Positions 32,963-42,588 of a stretch of 64,000 nt of DNA are shown here, piece after piece. Both the position numbers and the translations under genes were made by a program. How positions within the stretch are numbered: the stretch's first letter is position 1; every line of letters begins with the position of its first letter. The stretch spans positions 667,235 to 731,234 of the forward strand of contig NZ_BMUA01000002.1 in assembly GCF_014649955.1 (NCBI RefSeq), in the 5' to 3' direction. Origin of the DNA: Streptomyces violascens (GTDB taxonomy: Bacteria; Actinomycetota; Actinomycetes; Streptomycetales; Streptomycetaceae). The notes under the pieces were generated by a model that was given only the letters and a program-made list of their open reading frames with translations, was not told the origin of the DNA and did no database searches.

Positions 32963-33952
32963 GTGCTCATCGACACCTACGGCCGAGTGGCCACTGACCT
33001 GCGGGTCTCACTCACCGACCGGTGCAATCTGCGGTGCACGTACTGCATGCCGGAAGAGGGTCTGCAGTGGCTGGCCAAGCCCGATCTGCTGACCGACGAC
33101 GAGATCGTCCGCCTCATCCGCATCGCCGTCACCGACCTCGGCATCACCGAGGTCCGCTTCACCGGCGGCGAGCCGTTGCTGCGCCCCGGCATCGTGGGGA
33201 TCGTGGAGCGCTGCGCCGCCCTGGAGCCGCGCCCCCAGATGTCGATCACCACCAACGGCATCGGCCTCAAGCGCACCGCGGCTGCCCTGAAGGCCGCCGG
33301 GCTGGACCGCGTCAATGTCTCCCTGGACACGCTGCGGCCCGACGTTTTCAAGACACTGACCCGCCGCGACCGTCACAAGGACGTCATCGAGGGCATGGAG
33401 GCCGCCCGCGAGGCGGGCCTCACGCCGGTCAAGGTCAATGCCGTCCTGATGCCGGGCCTCAACGACGACGAGGCCCCCGACCTGCTCGCCTGGGCCGTCG
33501 AGCACGACTACGAGCTCCGCTTCATCGAGCAGATGCCGCTCGACGCCCAGCACGGCTGGAAGCGCGACGGCATGATCACCGCCGGTGACATCCTCGAATC
33601 GCTGCGTACGCGCTTCACGCTCACCCCCGAGGGGGACGACCAGCGGGGCTCGGCGCCCGCCGAGCGCTGGGTGGTCGACGGCGGCCCGCACACCGTGGGC
33701 GTCATCGCCTCGGTGACGCGCCCGTTCTGCCGCGCCTGCGACCGCACCCGGCTGACTGCCGACGGCCAGGTGCGCACGTGCCTGTTCGCCCGCGAGGAGT
33801 CCGACCTGCGCGCGGCCCTGCGTTCGGACGCCGGTGACGAGGAGATCGCCCGGCTGTGGAAGCTGGCGATGTGGGGAAAGAAGGCCGGTTCCGGCCTCGA
33901 CGACCCCTCGTTCCTGCAGCCCGACCGCCCGATGTCAGCGATCGGCGGCTGA
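32963..33952 (+). CDS. moaA: GTP 3',8-cyclase MoaA
   Basis: A 329-residue radical SAM enzyme making the first molybdenum cofactor intermediate from GTP. The N-terminal cluster motif is CNLRCTYCMPEEG (about residues 20-32), the SAM-binding GGEPLL follows at about 70, the second [4Fe-4S] site is CRACDRTRLTADGQVRTCLF (about 258-277), and the protein ends with the essential Gly-Gly (SAIGG). GTG at 32963 has AGGGGAGGGGG upstream and gives VLIDTYGRVATDLRVSLTDR, the normal N-terminus; an earlier start at 32903 is unlikely. No other moa gene is near. Its 3' end overlaps the convergent small gene by 18 nt. Confidence 0.95.
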   Translation: MLIDTYGRVATDLRVSLTDRCNLRCTYCMPEEGLQWLAKPDLLTDDEIVRLIRIAVTDLGITEVRFTGGEPLLRPGIVGIVERCAALEPRPQMSITTNGIGLKRTAAALKAAGLDRVNVSLDTLRPDVFKTLTRRDRHKDVIEGMEAAREAGLTPVKVNAVLMPGLNDDEAPDLLAWAVEHDYELRFIEQMPLDAQHGWKRDGMITAGDILESLRTRFTLTPEGDDQRGSAPAERWVVDGGPHTVGVIASVTRPFCRACDRTRLTADGQVRTCLFAREESDLRAALRSDAGDEEIARLWKLAMWGKKAGSGLDDPSFLQPDRPMSAIGG

Positions 33953-34192
33953 GCCGGCCGACTCCCACTCGGCGAGCGTCACGACATCCTTCAAGAAGCC
34001 CCGTACGTCCAGGAATTGGGACAGGTGCTCGCGGTGCTCCTCGCACGCGAGCCACGTCTTGCGCCGCTCCGGCGTGTGGATCTTCGGATTGTTCCAGGCC
34101 AGGACCCATACGGCGGCGGCACGGCAGCCCTTGGCGGAACAGCTGGGGGTCTCGTCGGTCGTCTCGTCACTCACAGAGACATTGTCCGCCAT
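33935..34192 (-). CDS. Small Cys/His protein convergent with moaA
   Basis: 85 residues. The core CSAKGCRAAAVWVLAWNNPK ... HTPERRKTWLACEEHREHLSQFL has two Cys, then Cys, His and His spaced like a small zinc finger, followed by FLDVRGFLKDVVTLAEW. The first 17 residues are acidic and Ser/Thr-rich. The protein is conserved beside moaA in Streptomyces as I recall and is sometimes labelled after acetone carboxylase without support. Function unknown. The last six codons overlap the end of moaA on the other strand. Confidence 0.8.
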   Translation of the reverse strand: MADNVSVSDETTDETPSCSAKGCRAAAVWVLAWNNPKIHTPERRKTWLACEEHREHLSQFLDVRGFLKDVVTLAEWESAGSAADR

Positions 34193-34369
34193 GCGGCCCC
34201 GTGCAAAAGGCGACGCCGAGCAGCCACGGGGGGAGCTGCCCGGCGTCGGTCCGTCGCTCCGACGGGGGATGCGGAGCGCCTACGAAGTATGTCATGGGGG
34301 ACCCGGTGTGGTGCACCGGAACTTCATGATTGATCTGAGCTTTTCCTGAGCTTCGCGGACGGTGACGGA

Positions 34370-34744
34370 TCAGCCGTGTTCGCGTGAACGCCACTCCTGG
34401 TCACCGGCCGCGGGTTCCGTGGGGGATTCCGCGGCGCCGCCCACGGGGGCCGCTCCGAGCGCCGGCCGGGCAGGGGCGGGGATGAAGGTGGAGGGCAGCG
34501 AAGTCACGTTCTCCCGGCCCGCGTTGGCGAACACGACCGCCACATAGGGCAGCAGCGCGCCGAGTACCAGCGTCACGATGGCGACAGGACGCTCGATGTT
34601 CCACAGCACCGCGGTCAGCACCACCGAAACGGTGCGGATCGACATCGAGATCACATAGCGGCGCTGCCTGCCCCGGACGTCCTCGGCGAGCCCCTGACGG
34701 GCCCCCGTGATCCGGAAGACCTGGCCGCCGCGCTGCTTCCGCAT
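34370..34744 (-). CDS. DUF3099 membrane protein
   Basis: 124 residues. MRKQRGGQVFRITGARQGLAEDVRGRQRRYVISM is the conserved DUF3099 head; two membrane helices follow (about residues 34-52, IRTVSVVLTAVLWNI, and 55-78, PVAIVTLVLGALLPYVAVVFAN), then a Pro/Ala-rich tail. The family is restricted to Actinobacteria and has no known role. ATG at 34744 is chosen because conservation begins there; the frame is open further upstream. Confidence 0.83.
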   Translation of the reverse strand: MRKQRGGQVFRITGARQGLAEDVRGRQRRYVISMSIRTVSVVLTAVLWNIERPVAIVTLVLGALLPYVAVVFANAGRENVTSLPSTFIPAPARPALGAAPVGGAAESPTEPAAGDQEWRSREHG

Positions 34745-34958
34745 CACGTTCCACCATCCGAGTTCCACGGCGGGCTCTCCCCGGCCCGCACCGTTATCAC
34801 CGTACGCCGGGGCTCCGCCGGGTTCGAGACCGGGGCGGCTCCTACCTGTGCGGATGCCGCAGGACGTACCGCGTACGGAGGTGTCCGACATGCGCCGTAC
34901 GGAGTACGGGCTGACACTGGCTGGACCCGCTCACGTCGAGCCGTACTAGGAGGCAGCC

Positions 34959-35234
34959 ATGGGCTGGTTGTGGGCCATCATCGTGGGATTCGTGCTCGGT
35001 CTCATCGCCAAGGCGATCATTCCCGGCAAGCAGCACAGTCCCCTCTGGCTGACCACCATCTTCGGCATCATCGGCGGCATCGTCGGCAACTCCATCGCCC
35101 GGGCGATCGGGATCGCCGAGACCAAGGGCATCGACTGGGGCCGGCACGGCCTCCAGATCGCGGCCGCCGTCGTGATCGTCTTCCTCGGCGACATGCTGTA
35201 CATGGCACTGCGCGGCAACAAACAGAGGGCCTGA
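34959..35234 (+). CDS. GlsB/YeaQ/YmgE family stress membrane protein
   Basis: 91 residues, three membrane helices (MGWLWAIIVGFVLGLIAKAI; IFGIIGGIVGNSIARAIG; LQIAAAVVIVFLGDMLYMAL). The conserved IIPGKQHSPLWLTTIFGIIGG is typical of the transglycosylase-associated family. The close functional theme (Gls24/GlsB envelope stress) recalls the Asp23 operon 20 kb away. AGGAGG lies 7 nt before the ATG. It ends at a strong hairpin before tyrS. Confidence 0.92.
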   Translation: MGWLWAIIVGFVLGLIAKAIIPGKQHSPLWLTTIFGIIGGIVGNSIARAIGIAETKGIDWGRHGLQIAAAVVIVFLGDMLYMALRGNKQRA

Positions 35235-35242
35235 CGAGCAGG

Positions 35243-35279
35243 ACGAAGGGGCGGTCCCGGGAGGGAGCCGCCCCTTCGT
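35243..35279. terminator. Bidirectional hairpin between GlsB and tyrS
   Basis: ACGAAGGGGCGG (35243-35254) pairs perfectly with CCGCCCCTTCGT (35268-35279) around a 13-nt loop. It lies between convergent genes, 8 nt after one stop and 13 nt after the other. Confidence 0.87.
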
Positions 35280-35292
35280 GTGCGTACGGACC

Positions 35293-36561
35293 TCAGGCGC
35301 CGGTGACCTCGATGGCCGCCAGGTTCTTCTTGCCCCGGCGCAGCACCAGCCAGCGCCCGTGCAGGAGCTCGTCCGCCGCCACCACCGCGTCCTCGGCCGT
35401 CACCTTCACGTTGTTCACGTAGGCGCCGCCCTCCTTCACGGTGCGGCGGGCCGCCGACTTGCTGGCGACCAGGCCGACCTCGGCGAACAGGTCGGTGACC
35501 AGGCCGAGTTCGGACACCTGGGCGCGCGGCAGCTCGGACAGCGCCGCGGCCAGCGTCGACGCGTCGAGCTCAGCGAGCTCGCCCTGGCCGAACAGCGCCT
35601 TGGACGCGGCGATCACGGCAGCGCACTGGTCGGCGCCGTGCACCAGCGTGGTCAGCTCCTCGGCGAGCGCCCGCTGCGCGGTGCGCGCCTGAGGCCGCTC
35701 CCCGGTGAGCTTCTCGATCTCCTCCAGCTCCTCGCGGGACTTGAAGGAGAGGATGCGCATGTACGTCGAGATGTCCCGGTCGTCCACGTTCAGCCAGAAC
35801 TGGTAGAACGCGTACGGCGTGGTCATCTCCGGGTCGAGCCAGACGGCCCCGCCCTCGGTCTTGCCGAACTTGGTGCCGTCCGCCTTGACCATCAGCGGCG
35901 TCGCCAGGCAGTGCACCTCGGCGTCCGGCTCCAGGCGGTGGATCAGGTCGAGCCCGGCCGTGAGGTTGCCCCACTGGTCGCTGCCGCCCTGCTGGAGGGT
36001 GCAGCCGTACCGCCGGTACAGCTCCAGGAAGTCCATGCCCTGGAGCAGTTGGTAGCTGAACTCCGTGTAGCTGATGCCCTGTTCGGACTCCAGTCGGCGG
36101 GCCACCGAGTCCTTGGTGAGCATCTTGTTGACCCGGAAGTGCTTGCCGATGTCCCGCAGGAACTCGATCGCGGACATCCCCGCGGTCCAGTCCAGGTTGT
36201 TGACCATCACGGCCGCGTTCTCGCCCTCGAAGGACAGGTACGGCTCGATCTGGCTCCGCAGCCGGTCCACCCAGTTCGCGACCGTCTCCGGATCGTTCAG
36301 GGTGCGCTCGGCGGTCGGCCGCGGGTCACCGATCTGGCCGGTCGCGCCGCCCACGAGCGCCAGCGGCCGATGCCCGGCCTGCTGGAGCCGGCGGACGGTG
36401 AGCACCTGCACGAGGTGGCCGACGTGCAGGCTGGCCGCGGTCGGGTCGAAGCCGCAATAGAACGTGACGGGACCGTCCGCGAGAGCCTTGCGCAGTGCGT
36501 CCTCGTCAGTGGACAGCGAGAAAAGCCCGCGCCACTTCAGCTCGTCGACGATGTCCGTCAC
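35293..36561 (-). CDS. tyrS: Tyrosyl-tRNA synthetase
   Basis: A 422-residue class I synthetase. The HIGH-type motif is DPTAASLHVGHLVQVL (about residues 40-55), the KMSKS-type motif KFGKTEGGAVW (about 231-241). Tyrosine-binding YTEFSYQLLQGMDF and GGSDQWGNL are present, and the last 70 residues form the S4 RNA-binding domain (KSAARRTVKEGGAYVNNVKV). Length is standard for bacterial TyrRS of the TyrRS-S type. I see no T-box in the leader, which would be unusual in Streptomyces. The tldE-tldD operon lies upstream on the same strand, 51 nt away. Confidence 0.96.
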   Translation of the reverse strand: MTDIVDELKWRGLFSLSTDEDALRKALADGPVTFYCGFDPTAASLHVGHLVQVLTVRRLQQAGHRPLALVGGATGQIGDPRPTAERTLNDPETVANWVDRLRSQIEPYLSFEGENAAVMVNNLDWTAGMSAIEFLRDIGKHFRVNKMLTKDSVARRLESEQGISYTEFSYQLLQGMDFLELYRRYGCTLQQGGSDQWGNLTAGLDLIHRLEPDAEVHCLATPLMVKADGTKFGKTEGGAVWLDPEMTTPYAFYQFWLNVDDRDISTYMRILSFKSREELEEIEKLTGERPQARTAQRALAEELTTLVHGADQCAAVIAASKALFGQGELAELDASTLAAALSELPRAQVSELGLVTDLFAEVGLVASKSAARRTVKEGGAYVNNVKVTAEDAVVAADELLHGRWLVLRRGKKNLAAIEVTGA

Positions 36562-36612
36562 GGTTCTGGGCTCCTTGTAGTAGTTCCGGGTGGGACGGCC
36601 AGTCTAGGCGGG

Positions 36613-38006
36613 TCACACGCCCCGGCTGACCGAGCTCATGTTGAAATCCGGAATGCGCAGCGCCGGCATGGCCGCCCGGGTGAAGTAGTCGCTCCACTCC
36701 CGGGGCAGGGTCTTCGCGGTGCGGCCGGCCTCGGTGGCCCGGGACAGCAGGTCCACCGGGGACTCGTTGAACCGGAAGTTGTTCACCTCGCCGACCACCT
36801 CGCCGTTCTCGACGAGGTACACGCCGTCCCGGGTCAGGCCGGTGAGCAGCAGCGTCGCCGGGTCCACCTCGCGGATGTACCAGAGGCACGTGACCAACAG
36901 GCCCCGCTCGGTGGCGGCGACCATCTCGTCCAGGGTGCGCTCGCCGCCGCCGTCCAGGATCAGGTTCCCGGGCGCGGGCGCGACCGGCAGGCCGGTGAGC
37001 CCGGCGCTGTGCCGGGTGGTGACCAGGTGCTCCAGGCGGCCCTCGCGCATCCAGTCCGTCGCGGTGAGGGGGAGCCCGTTGTCGAACACCGACTCCGTGT
37101 CGCCCGAGGCGTGCGCCACCATGAACGGCGCGTACTCCAGGCCGGGCTCGTTCGGGTCGCTGCGCAGGGAGAGCGGCAGCTCGGAGAGGGTCTCGCCGAT
37201 GCGGGTGCCGCCGCCCTGCCGGGAGAAGACGGTCCGGCCCTCGGCCGCGTCCCGGGCCGCCGCCGACCACAGCTGGTAGATCAGCAGGTCGGCCACGGCG
37301 GTCGGCGGAAGCAGCGTCTCGTACCGCCCGGCGGGCAGCTCGACGCGCCGCTCGGCCCAGCCGAGCCTGCGGGCGAGCTCCTCGTCGAGGGCGGCCGGGT
37401 CGACGTCCTTGAAGTCCGCGGTCGCGCGTCCGGCCCAGGCCGAGCGGGTCCGGTCCGGCGACTTGGCGTTGAGCTCCAGGGTGCCGTTGGGCTGGTCGTG
37501 GCGCAGCCGCAGGCCCGTCGACGTACCGAGGTAGGTGGAGCTCAGCTCGTGGCTTGCGAAGCCGTACAGCTCGCGGCCGCCCGCCCTGGCCCGCGCGAAG
37601 GCCTCGCCGAGGGCGGGCGCGAAGTCGGCGAACACGGCGGAGGTGGTCTCGGCCGGGGCGTCGGCGAAGTCCGGCGACGCCGGTACCCCGCTGACCAGCG
37701 GCTGGGCGTCCTCGGCGGGCCCGGCGCCGCGGGCCGCCGCCTCGGCGGCCCGCACCAGCGGCTCCAGGTCGTCGGCGGTGACGGCCGAGCGGGACACGAC
37801 CCCGGAGGCGGTGCCCTCGGCGCCGTCCACCGTCGCGATCACGGTCAGGGTGCGCCCGCGCGTGACGCCGTTGGTGGTCAGCGCGTTGCCGGCCCAGCGC
37901 AGGTTGGCCGAGGAGTGCTCGTCGGCGATGACGACACAGCCGTCGGCGGTGGACAGCTCGAGGGCCCGCTCGACGATCTCGTGCGGCTTGACGGTCGTAC
38001 GGGAGC

Positions 38007-38010
<4 letters not shown>
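36613..38010 (-). CDS. tldE: TldD/PmbA family metalloprotease subunit, TldE type
   Basis: 465 residues. Recognised by [38 protein letters not shown] and the C-terminal [28 protein letters not shown], where TldE lacks the zinc site of its partner. [24 protein letters not shown] is a family motif. TldD and TldE form a heterodimeric peptidase that trims unfolded peptides and matures some ribosomal peptides (microcin B17, CcdA degradation in E. coli). Start ATG at 38010 overlaps the tldD stop by 4 nt. Confidence 0.9.
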
Positions 38011-39539
<1,529 letters not shown>

Positions 39540-39726
39540 AGCTGTCTCCCTGTCGTATGAGACCGGTCGCCCCGATCATGTCGCGTCGACGGGCCTCGTG
39601 ACTACGGCTTTCTGTAGGGACCCGACAGCGCTCGTTCCACGCCACTGTCAGGGCTCGATTCCTCGTAAGTCGGGCGGTACCGATAGTTTGCGGGAGTACG
39701 AATCCGCCTATCGAAAGGGTGATCCG

Positions 39727-40446
39727 TTGAGCCGCTCGGTTCTCGTCACCGGAGGTAACCGGGGCATCGGCCTCGCCATCGCCCGCGCTTTTGCCGACAG
39801 CGGCGACAAGGTCGCGATCACGTACCGCTCCGGAGAGCCGCCCGAGGCCCTCATGGAACTGGGCTGCCTGGCCGTCCGGTGCGACATCACCGACACCGAG
39901 CAGGTGGAGCAGGCCTACAAGGAGATCGAGGACAAGCACGGTCCCGTCGAGGTCCTGGTCGCCAACGCGGGCGTCACCAAGGACCAGCTCCTGATGCGCA
40001 TGTCCGAGGAGGACTTCACGTCCGTCCTCGACACCAACCTCACCGGCACCTTCCGTGTGGTCAAGCGCGCCAACCGCGCCATGCTGCGCGCGAAGAAGGG
40101 CCGCGTGGTCCTGATCTCCTCGGTCGTCGGGCTGCTCGGCTCGGCGGGCCAGGCCAACTACGCCGCCTCCAAGGCGGGTCTGGTCGGCTTCGCCCGGTCG
40201 CTCGCGCGTGAGCTCGGGTCCCGGAACATCACTTTCAACGTCGTCGCGCCCGGTTTTGTCGACACCGACATGACCAAGGTGCTCACCGAGGAGCAGCGCG
40301 CGGGCATCGTGTCCCAGGTGCCGCTCGGCCGCTACGCGCAGCCCGAGGAGATCGCCGCCGCGGTGAAGTTCCTCGCCTCGGACGATGCCTCGTACATCAC
40401 TGGAGCCGTCATCCCGGTTGACGGCGGATTGGGCATGGGTCACTGA
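39727..40446 (+). CDS. fabG: 3-oxoacyl-ACP reductase FabG
   Basis: A 239-residue SDR starting at TTG: GAAAGGGTGATCCG precedes LSRSVLVTGGNRGIGLAIA. Cofactor motif TGGNRGIG (about residues 8-15), VANAGVTKDQLLMRMSEEDF (about 79-98), catalytic Ser and YxxxK in ISSVVGLLGSAGQANYAASKAG (Tyr about 144), and the C-terminal ITGAVIPVDGGLGMGH. These are the MabA/FabG motifs, NADPH-type. The enzyme reduces beta-ketoacyl-ACP in fatty acid elongation. fabI follows after 5 nt. A TTG start is also known for its S. coelicolor counterpart (SCO1815), from memory. Confidence 0.95.
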   Translation: MSRSVLVTGGNRGIGLAIARAFADSGDKVAITYRSGEPPEALMELGCLAVRCDITDTEQVEQAYKEIEDKHGPVEVLVANAGVTKDQLLMRMSEEDFTSVLDTNLTGTFRVVKRANRAMLRAKKGRVVLISSVVGLLGSAGQANYAASKAGLVGFARSLARELGSRNITFNVVAPGFVDTDMTKVLTEEQRAGIVSQVPLGRYAQPEEIAAAVKFLASDDASYITGAVIPVDGGLGMGH

Positions 40447-40451
40447 TCACC

Positions 40452-41222
40452 ATGAGCGGAATTCTTGAAGGCAAGCGCATCCTGATCACCGGTGTGCTGA
40501 TGGAGTCCTCCATCGCCTTCCACACCGCGAAGCTGGCTCAGGAGCAGGGCGCCGAGGTCATTCTGACCGCCTTTCCGCGTCCGACCCTGACCGAGCGCAT
40601 CGCCAAGAAGCTCCCCAAGCCCGCCAAGGTCATCGAGCTGGACGTGACCAACCAGGAGCACCTGGACCGGCTTGCGGGCCTCGTCAAGGAGGAGCTCGGC
40701 GGCCGTCTGGACGGCATCGTCCACTCGATCGGCTTCGCCCCGCAGGACGCACTCGGCGGCAACTTCCTGAACACGCCGTTCGAGTCGGTCGCCACCGCCA
40801 TGCACGTCTCGGCGTTCTCGCTGAAGTCGCTGACCATGGCGCTGCGCGAGCTGCTCGTCCCGGGCAGCGCCGTCGTCGGCCTCACCTTCGACGCGCAGTT
40901 CGCCTGGCCGCAGTACGACTGGATGGGCCCGGCCAAGGCCGCCCTGGAGGCGACGTCCCGTTACATGGCCCGTGACCTGGGCAAGGACGACATCCGCTGC
41001 AACCTGATCTCGGCAGGGCCGATCGGCTCGATGGCCGCCAAGTCCATCCCGGGCTTCGCCGAGCTCGCGGACGTGTGGAACCACCGCTCCCCGATGGAGT
41101 GGAACATGGCCGACCCCGAGCCCGCCGGCAAGGGCGTCGTGGCGCTGCTCTCGGACTGGTTCCCGAAGACCACGGGCGAGATCATCCACGTCGACGGCGG
41201 TCTGCACGCCGTGGGTGCCTGA
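40452..41222 (+). CDS. fabI: Enoyl-ACP reductase FabI (InhA-like)
   Basis: 256 residues. RILITGVLMESSIAFHTAKLAQEQGAEV (about 8-35) is the FabI/InhA dinucleotide site; IVHSIGFAPQDALGGNFL (about 92-109) and the catalytic PQYDWMGPAKAALEATSRYM (Tyr about 157, Lys about 164) closely follow mycobacterial InhA. AAKSIPGFAELADVWNHRSPM is the substrate-binding loop. It catalyses the last reduction in each fatty acid elongation cycle with NADH and is the isoniazid/triclosan target family. It forms the fabG-fabI operon and ends at a strong hairpin. Confidence 0.95.
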   Translation: MSGILEGKRILITGVLMESSIAFHTAKLAQEQGAEVILTAFPRPTLTERIAKKLPKPAKVIELDVTNQEHLDRLAGLVKEELGGRLDGIVHSIGFAPQDALGGNFLNTPFESVATAMHVSAFSLKSLTMALRELLVPGSAVVGLTFDAQFAWPQYDWMGPAKAALEATSRYMARDLGKDDIRCNLISAGPIGSMAAKSIPGFAELADVWNHRSPMEWNMADPEPAGKGVVALLSDWFPKTTGEIIHVDGGLHAVGA

Positions 41223-41240
41223 CCCCGCACAGCACGTTTC

Positions 41241-41275
41241 GCGGCCGCCCACCGGACCATCCGGTGGGCGGCCGC
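41241..41275 (+). terminator. Hairpin terminator after fabI
   Basis: GCGGCCGCCCACCGGA (41241-41256) and TCCGGTGGGCGGCCGC (41260-41275): a perfect 16-bp stem with a CCA loop, 18 nt beyond the fabI stop. Confidence 0.88.
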
Positions 41276-41350
41276 CGTGCGTGGACCGCGACTTCCCCGC
41301 AGACTGATCGAACGGACATGTCGGGCAGTCGGCCGGGGAGGAGGTGCGGC

Positions 41351-41752
41351 GTGCGTCCCTTGCGCGCGGGTCCCCGTGTACGCTTCCTGAACGTGCGGCA
41401 GCGCCGGGCCCTGGCCCTGCTGTTCCTGCTGCTCGCGACGGCGGCCGGGTTCGCCGCGCCCTCCGTGGTGCGCGCGGCCACCGCCCCCGACCCGGCGCCG
41501 GCCGTGGCGCCGCCCGCGCCGTTCGGCGCCGCGTGCCGGACCTCCGTGCAGGGCTCGCACGTCATCGCGTACTGCCACAACCCCTACCCGGACGCCGACC
41601 TGGTGCGCCTGCACACCGACTGCGCGCACTGGTGGGACCTGGACGCGGACGCGGCGCCGGTGGAGGTGGGCCCCGGGCAGACCGTACGGCTCGACGACCG
41701 CTGCTGGAAGGACGTCCGCGCGGTCTGGGTGACCCACCAGAAGGCGCTCTGA
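41351..41752 (+). CDS. Small secreted protein with conserved cysteines
   Basis: 133 residues. An N-terminal signal peptide (about 1-42, RALALLFLLLATAAGFAAPSVVRA) is followed by an Ala/Pro linker and a compact domain with four Cys: CRTSVQGSHVIAYCHNPYP (two), HTDCAHWWDLD and RCWKDVRAVW. The even number suggests two disulfides. Ending WVTHQKAL. GTG at 41351 has GGGGAGGAGG upstream. I do not recognise the family. It lies between fabI and the GntR gene, convergent with the latter. Confidence 0.8.
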   Translation: MRPLRAGPRVRFLNVRQRRALALLFLLLATAAGFAAPSVVRAATAPDPAPAVAPPAPFGAACRTSVQGSHVIAYCHNPYPDADLVRLHTDCAHWWDLDADAAPVEVGPGQTVRLDDRCWKDVRAVWVTHQKAL

Positions 41753-41784
41753 CCGCGGGCGAGGCTCCGGCCGACCGGCCTCGA

Positions 41785-42477
41785 TCAGTCCGTTCGGCGG
41801 CCTTCGAGCCGGTCCGGCAGGCAGATGAAGGCGTGGGCCGCGGCTTCGGAGGCGGCTCTCTCCGCGTCGCCGGCCCGGATCGCGTCGATCATCCGGCCGT
41901 GGTCCATGTGGTTCTCCGGGGTCATCTCCAGTGCCACGTCGTCCCGCAGCCAGTCGCGCAGCAGATGGCCGAGGTCGGCGTACAGCTCGGTCAGTACGTC
42001 GTTGTGCGAGGCCGCGACGACCGCCAGGTGGAGCGTGGCGTCGGCCGCGACGAAGGCCTCCCGGTCGCCCGAGGCCCACGCCTGCTCGCGCCGCTCAAGC
42101 AGCGTGTCCAGCTGTTTCAGCTCGCGCTCGGTACGCCGCTCGGCCGCCAGCTTCGCCGCCGACGACTCAAGCGTGGAGCGCAGCTCGGCCACATGGCGCG
42201 GGTCCGCGGAGGCGAACCGGCGGTGCATCACCCCGGCCAGCTCACTGGTCGCCACGACGTACGTCCCCGAGCCCTGGCGGATGTCGAGGAGGCCGTTGTG
42301 CGCGAGGGCGCGGACGGCCTCGCGGACGGTGTTGCGCGCCACCCCGAGCTGTTCGACCAGCTCCGGCTCGGTCGGGATGCGCGAACCCACCGCCCACTCG
42401 CCCGAGGTGATCTGGTTGCGCAACTGCGCGATCACCTGGTCGGCGAGGGCGGAGCGCCGGGGAGAGCTCAGGGTCAT
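41785..42477 (-). CDS. GntR family (FadR/FCD type) transcriptional regulator
   Basis: 230 residues. The winged-helix domain is RRSALADQVIAQLRNQITSG (about residues 7-26) plus RIPTEPELVEQLGVARNTVREAVRALAHNGLLDIRQGSGTYV (about 34-75). The C-terminal FCD domain (about 85-220) has the metal-binding pattern with AADATLHLAVVAASHNDVLTELYADL and HMDHGRMIDAIRAGD, providing Asp/His ligands. It is divergent from an MFS transporter gene; a GATTGG/CCAATC palindrome lies between. It most likely controls the transporter in response to a small carboxylate or similar ligand. Confidence 0.92.
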   Translation of the reverse strand: MTLSSPRRSALADQVIAQLRNQITSGEWAVGSRIPTEPELVEQLGVARNTVREAVRALAHNGLLDIRQGSGTYVVATSELAGVMHRRFASADPRHVAELRSTLESSAAKLAAERRTERELKQLDTLLERREQAWASGDREAFVAADATLHLAVVAASHNDVLTELYADLGHLLRDWLRDDVALEMTPENHMDHGRMIDAIRAGDAERAASEAAAHAFICLPDRLEGRRTD

Positions 42478-42548
42478 GGTGCTCCAGTCCGAGAGGGGAG
42501 TTCGTCAGCGGCGTGAGCGTAGGCCGTGAACGACCAGGGCCGTGAATC

Positions 42549-42582
42549 GATTGGACAACCAATCATCCCATGATTCTATGAT
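42549..42582 (+). promoter_or_regulatory. GntR operator overlapping a leaderless promoter
   Basis: GATTGG-ACAA-CCAATC (42549-42564) is a perfect inverted repeat with the TGG...CCA pattern used by FadR-type regulators. It covers TTGGACA, the likely -35. The -10 box TATGAT (42577-42582) follows and is only 6 nt from the ATG of the MFS gene at 42589, so the transcript should be leaderless. A regulator bound at the palindrome would block RNA polymerase. Confidence 0.68.
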
Positions 42583-42588
42583 GGCACC

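Noticed and set aside
34193..34369. Functional RNA or small gene between the Cys/His protein and DUF3099
   Set aside because: The 177 bases show no convincing ORF, hairpin or promoter beyond ordinary intergenic sequence.
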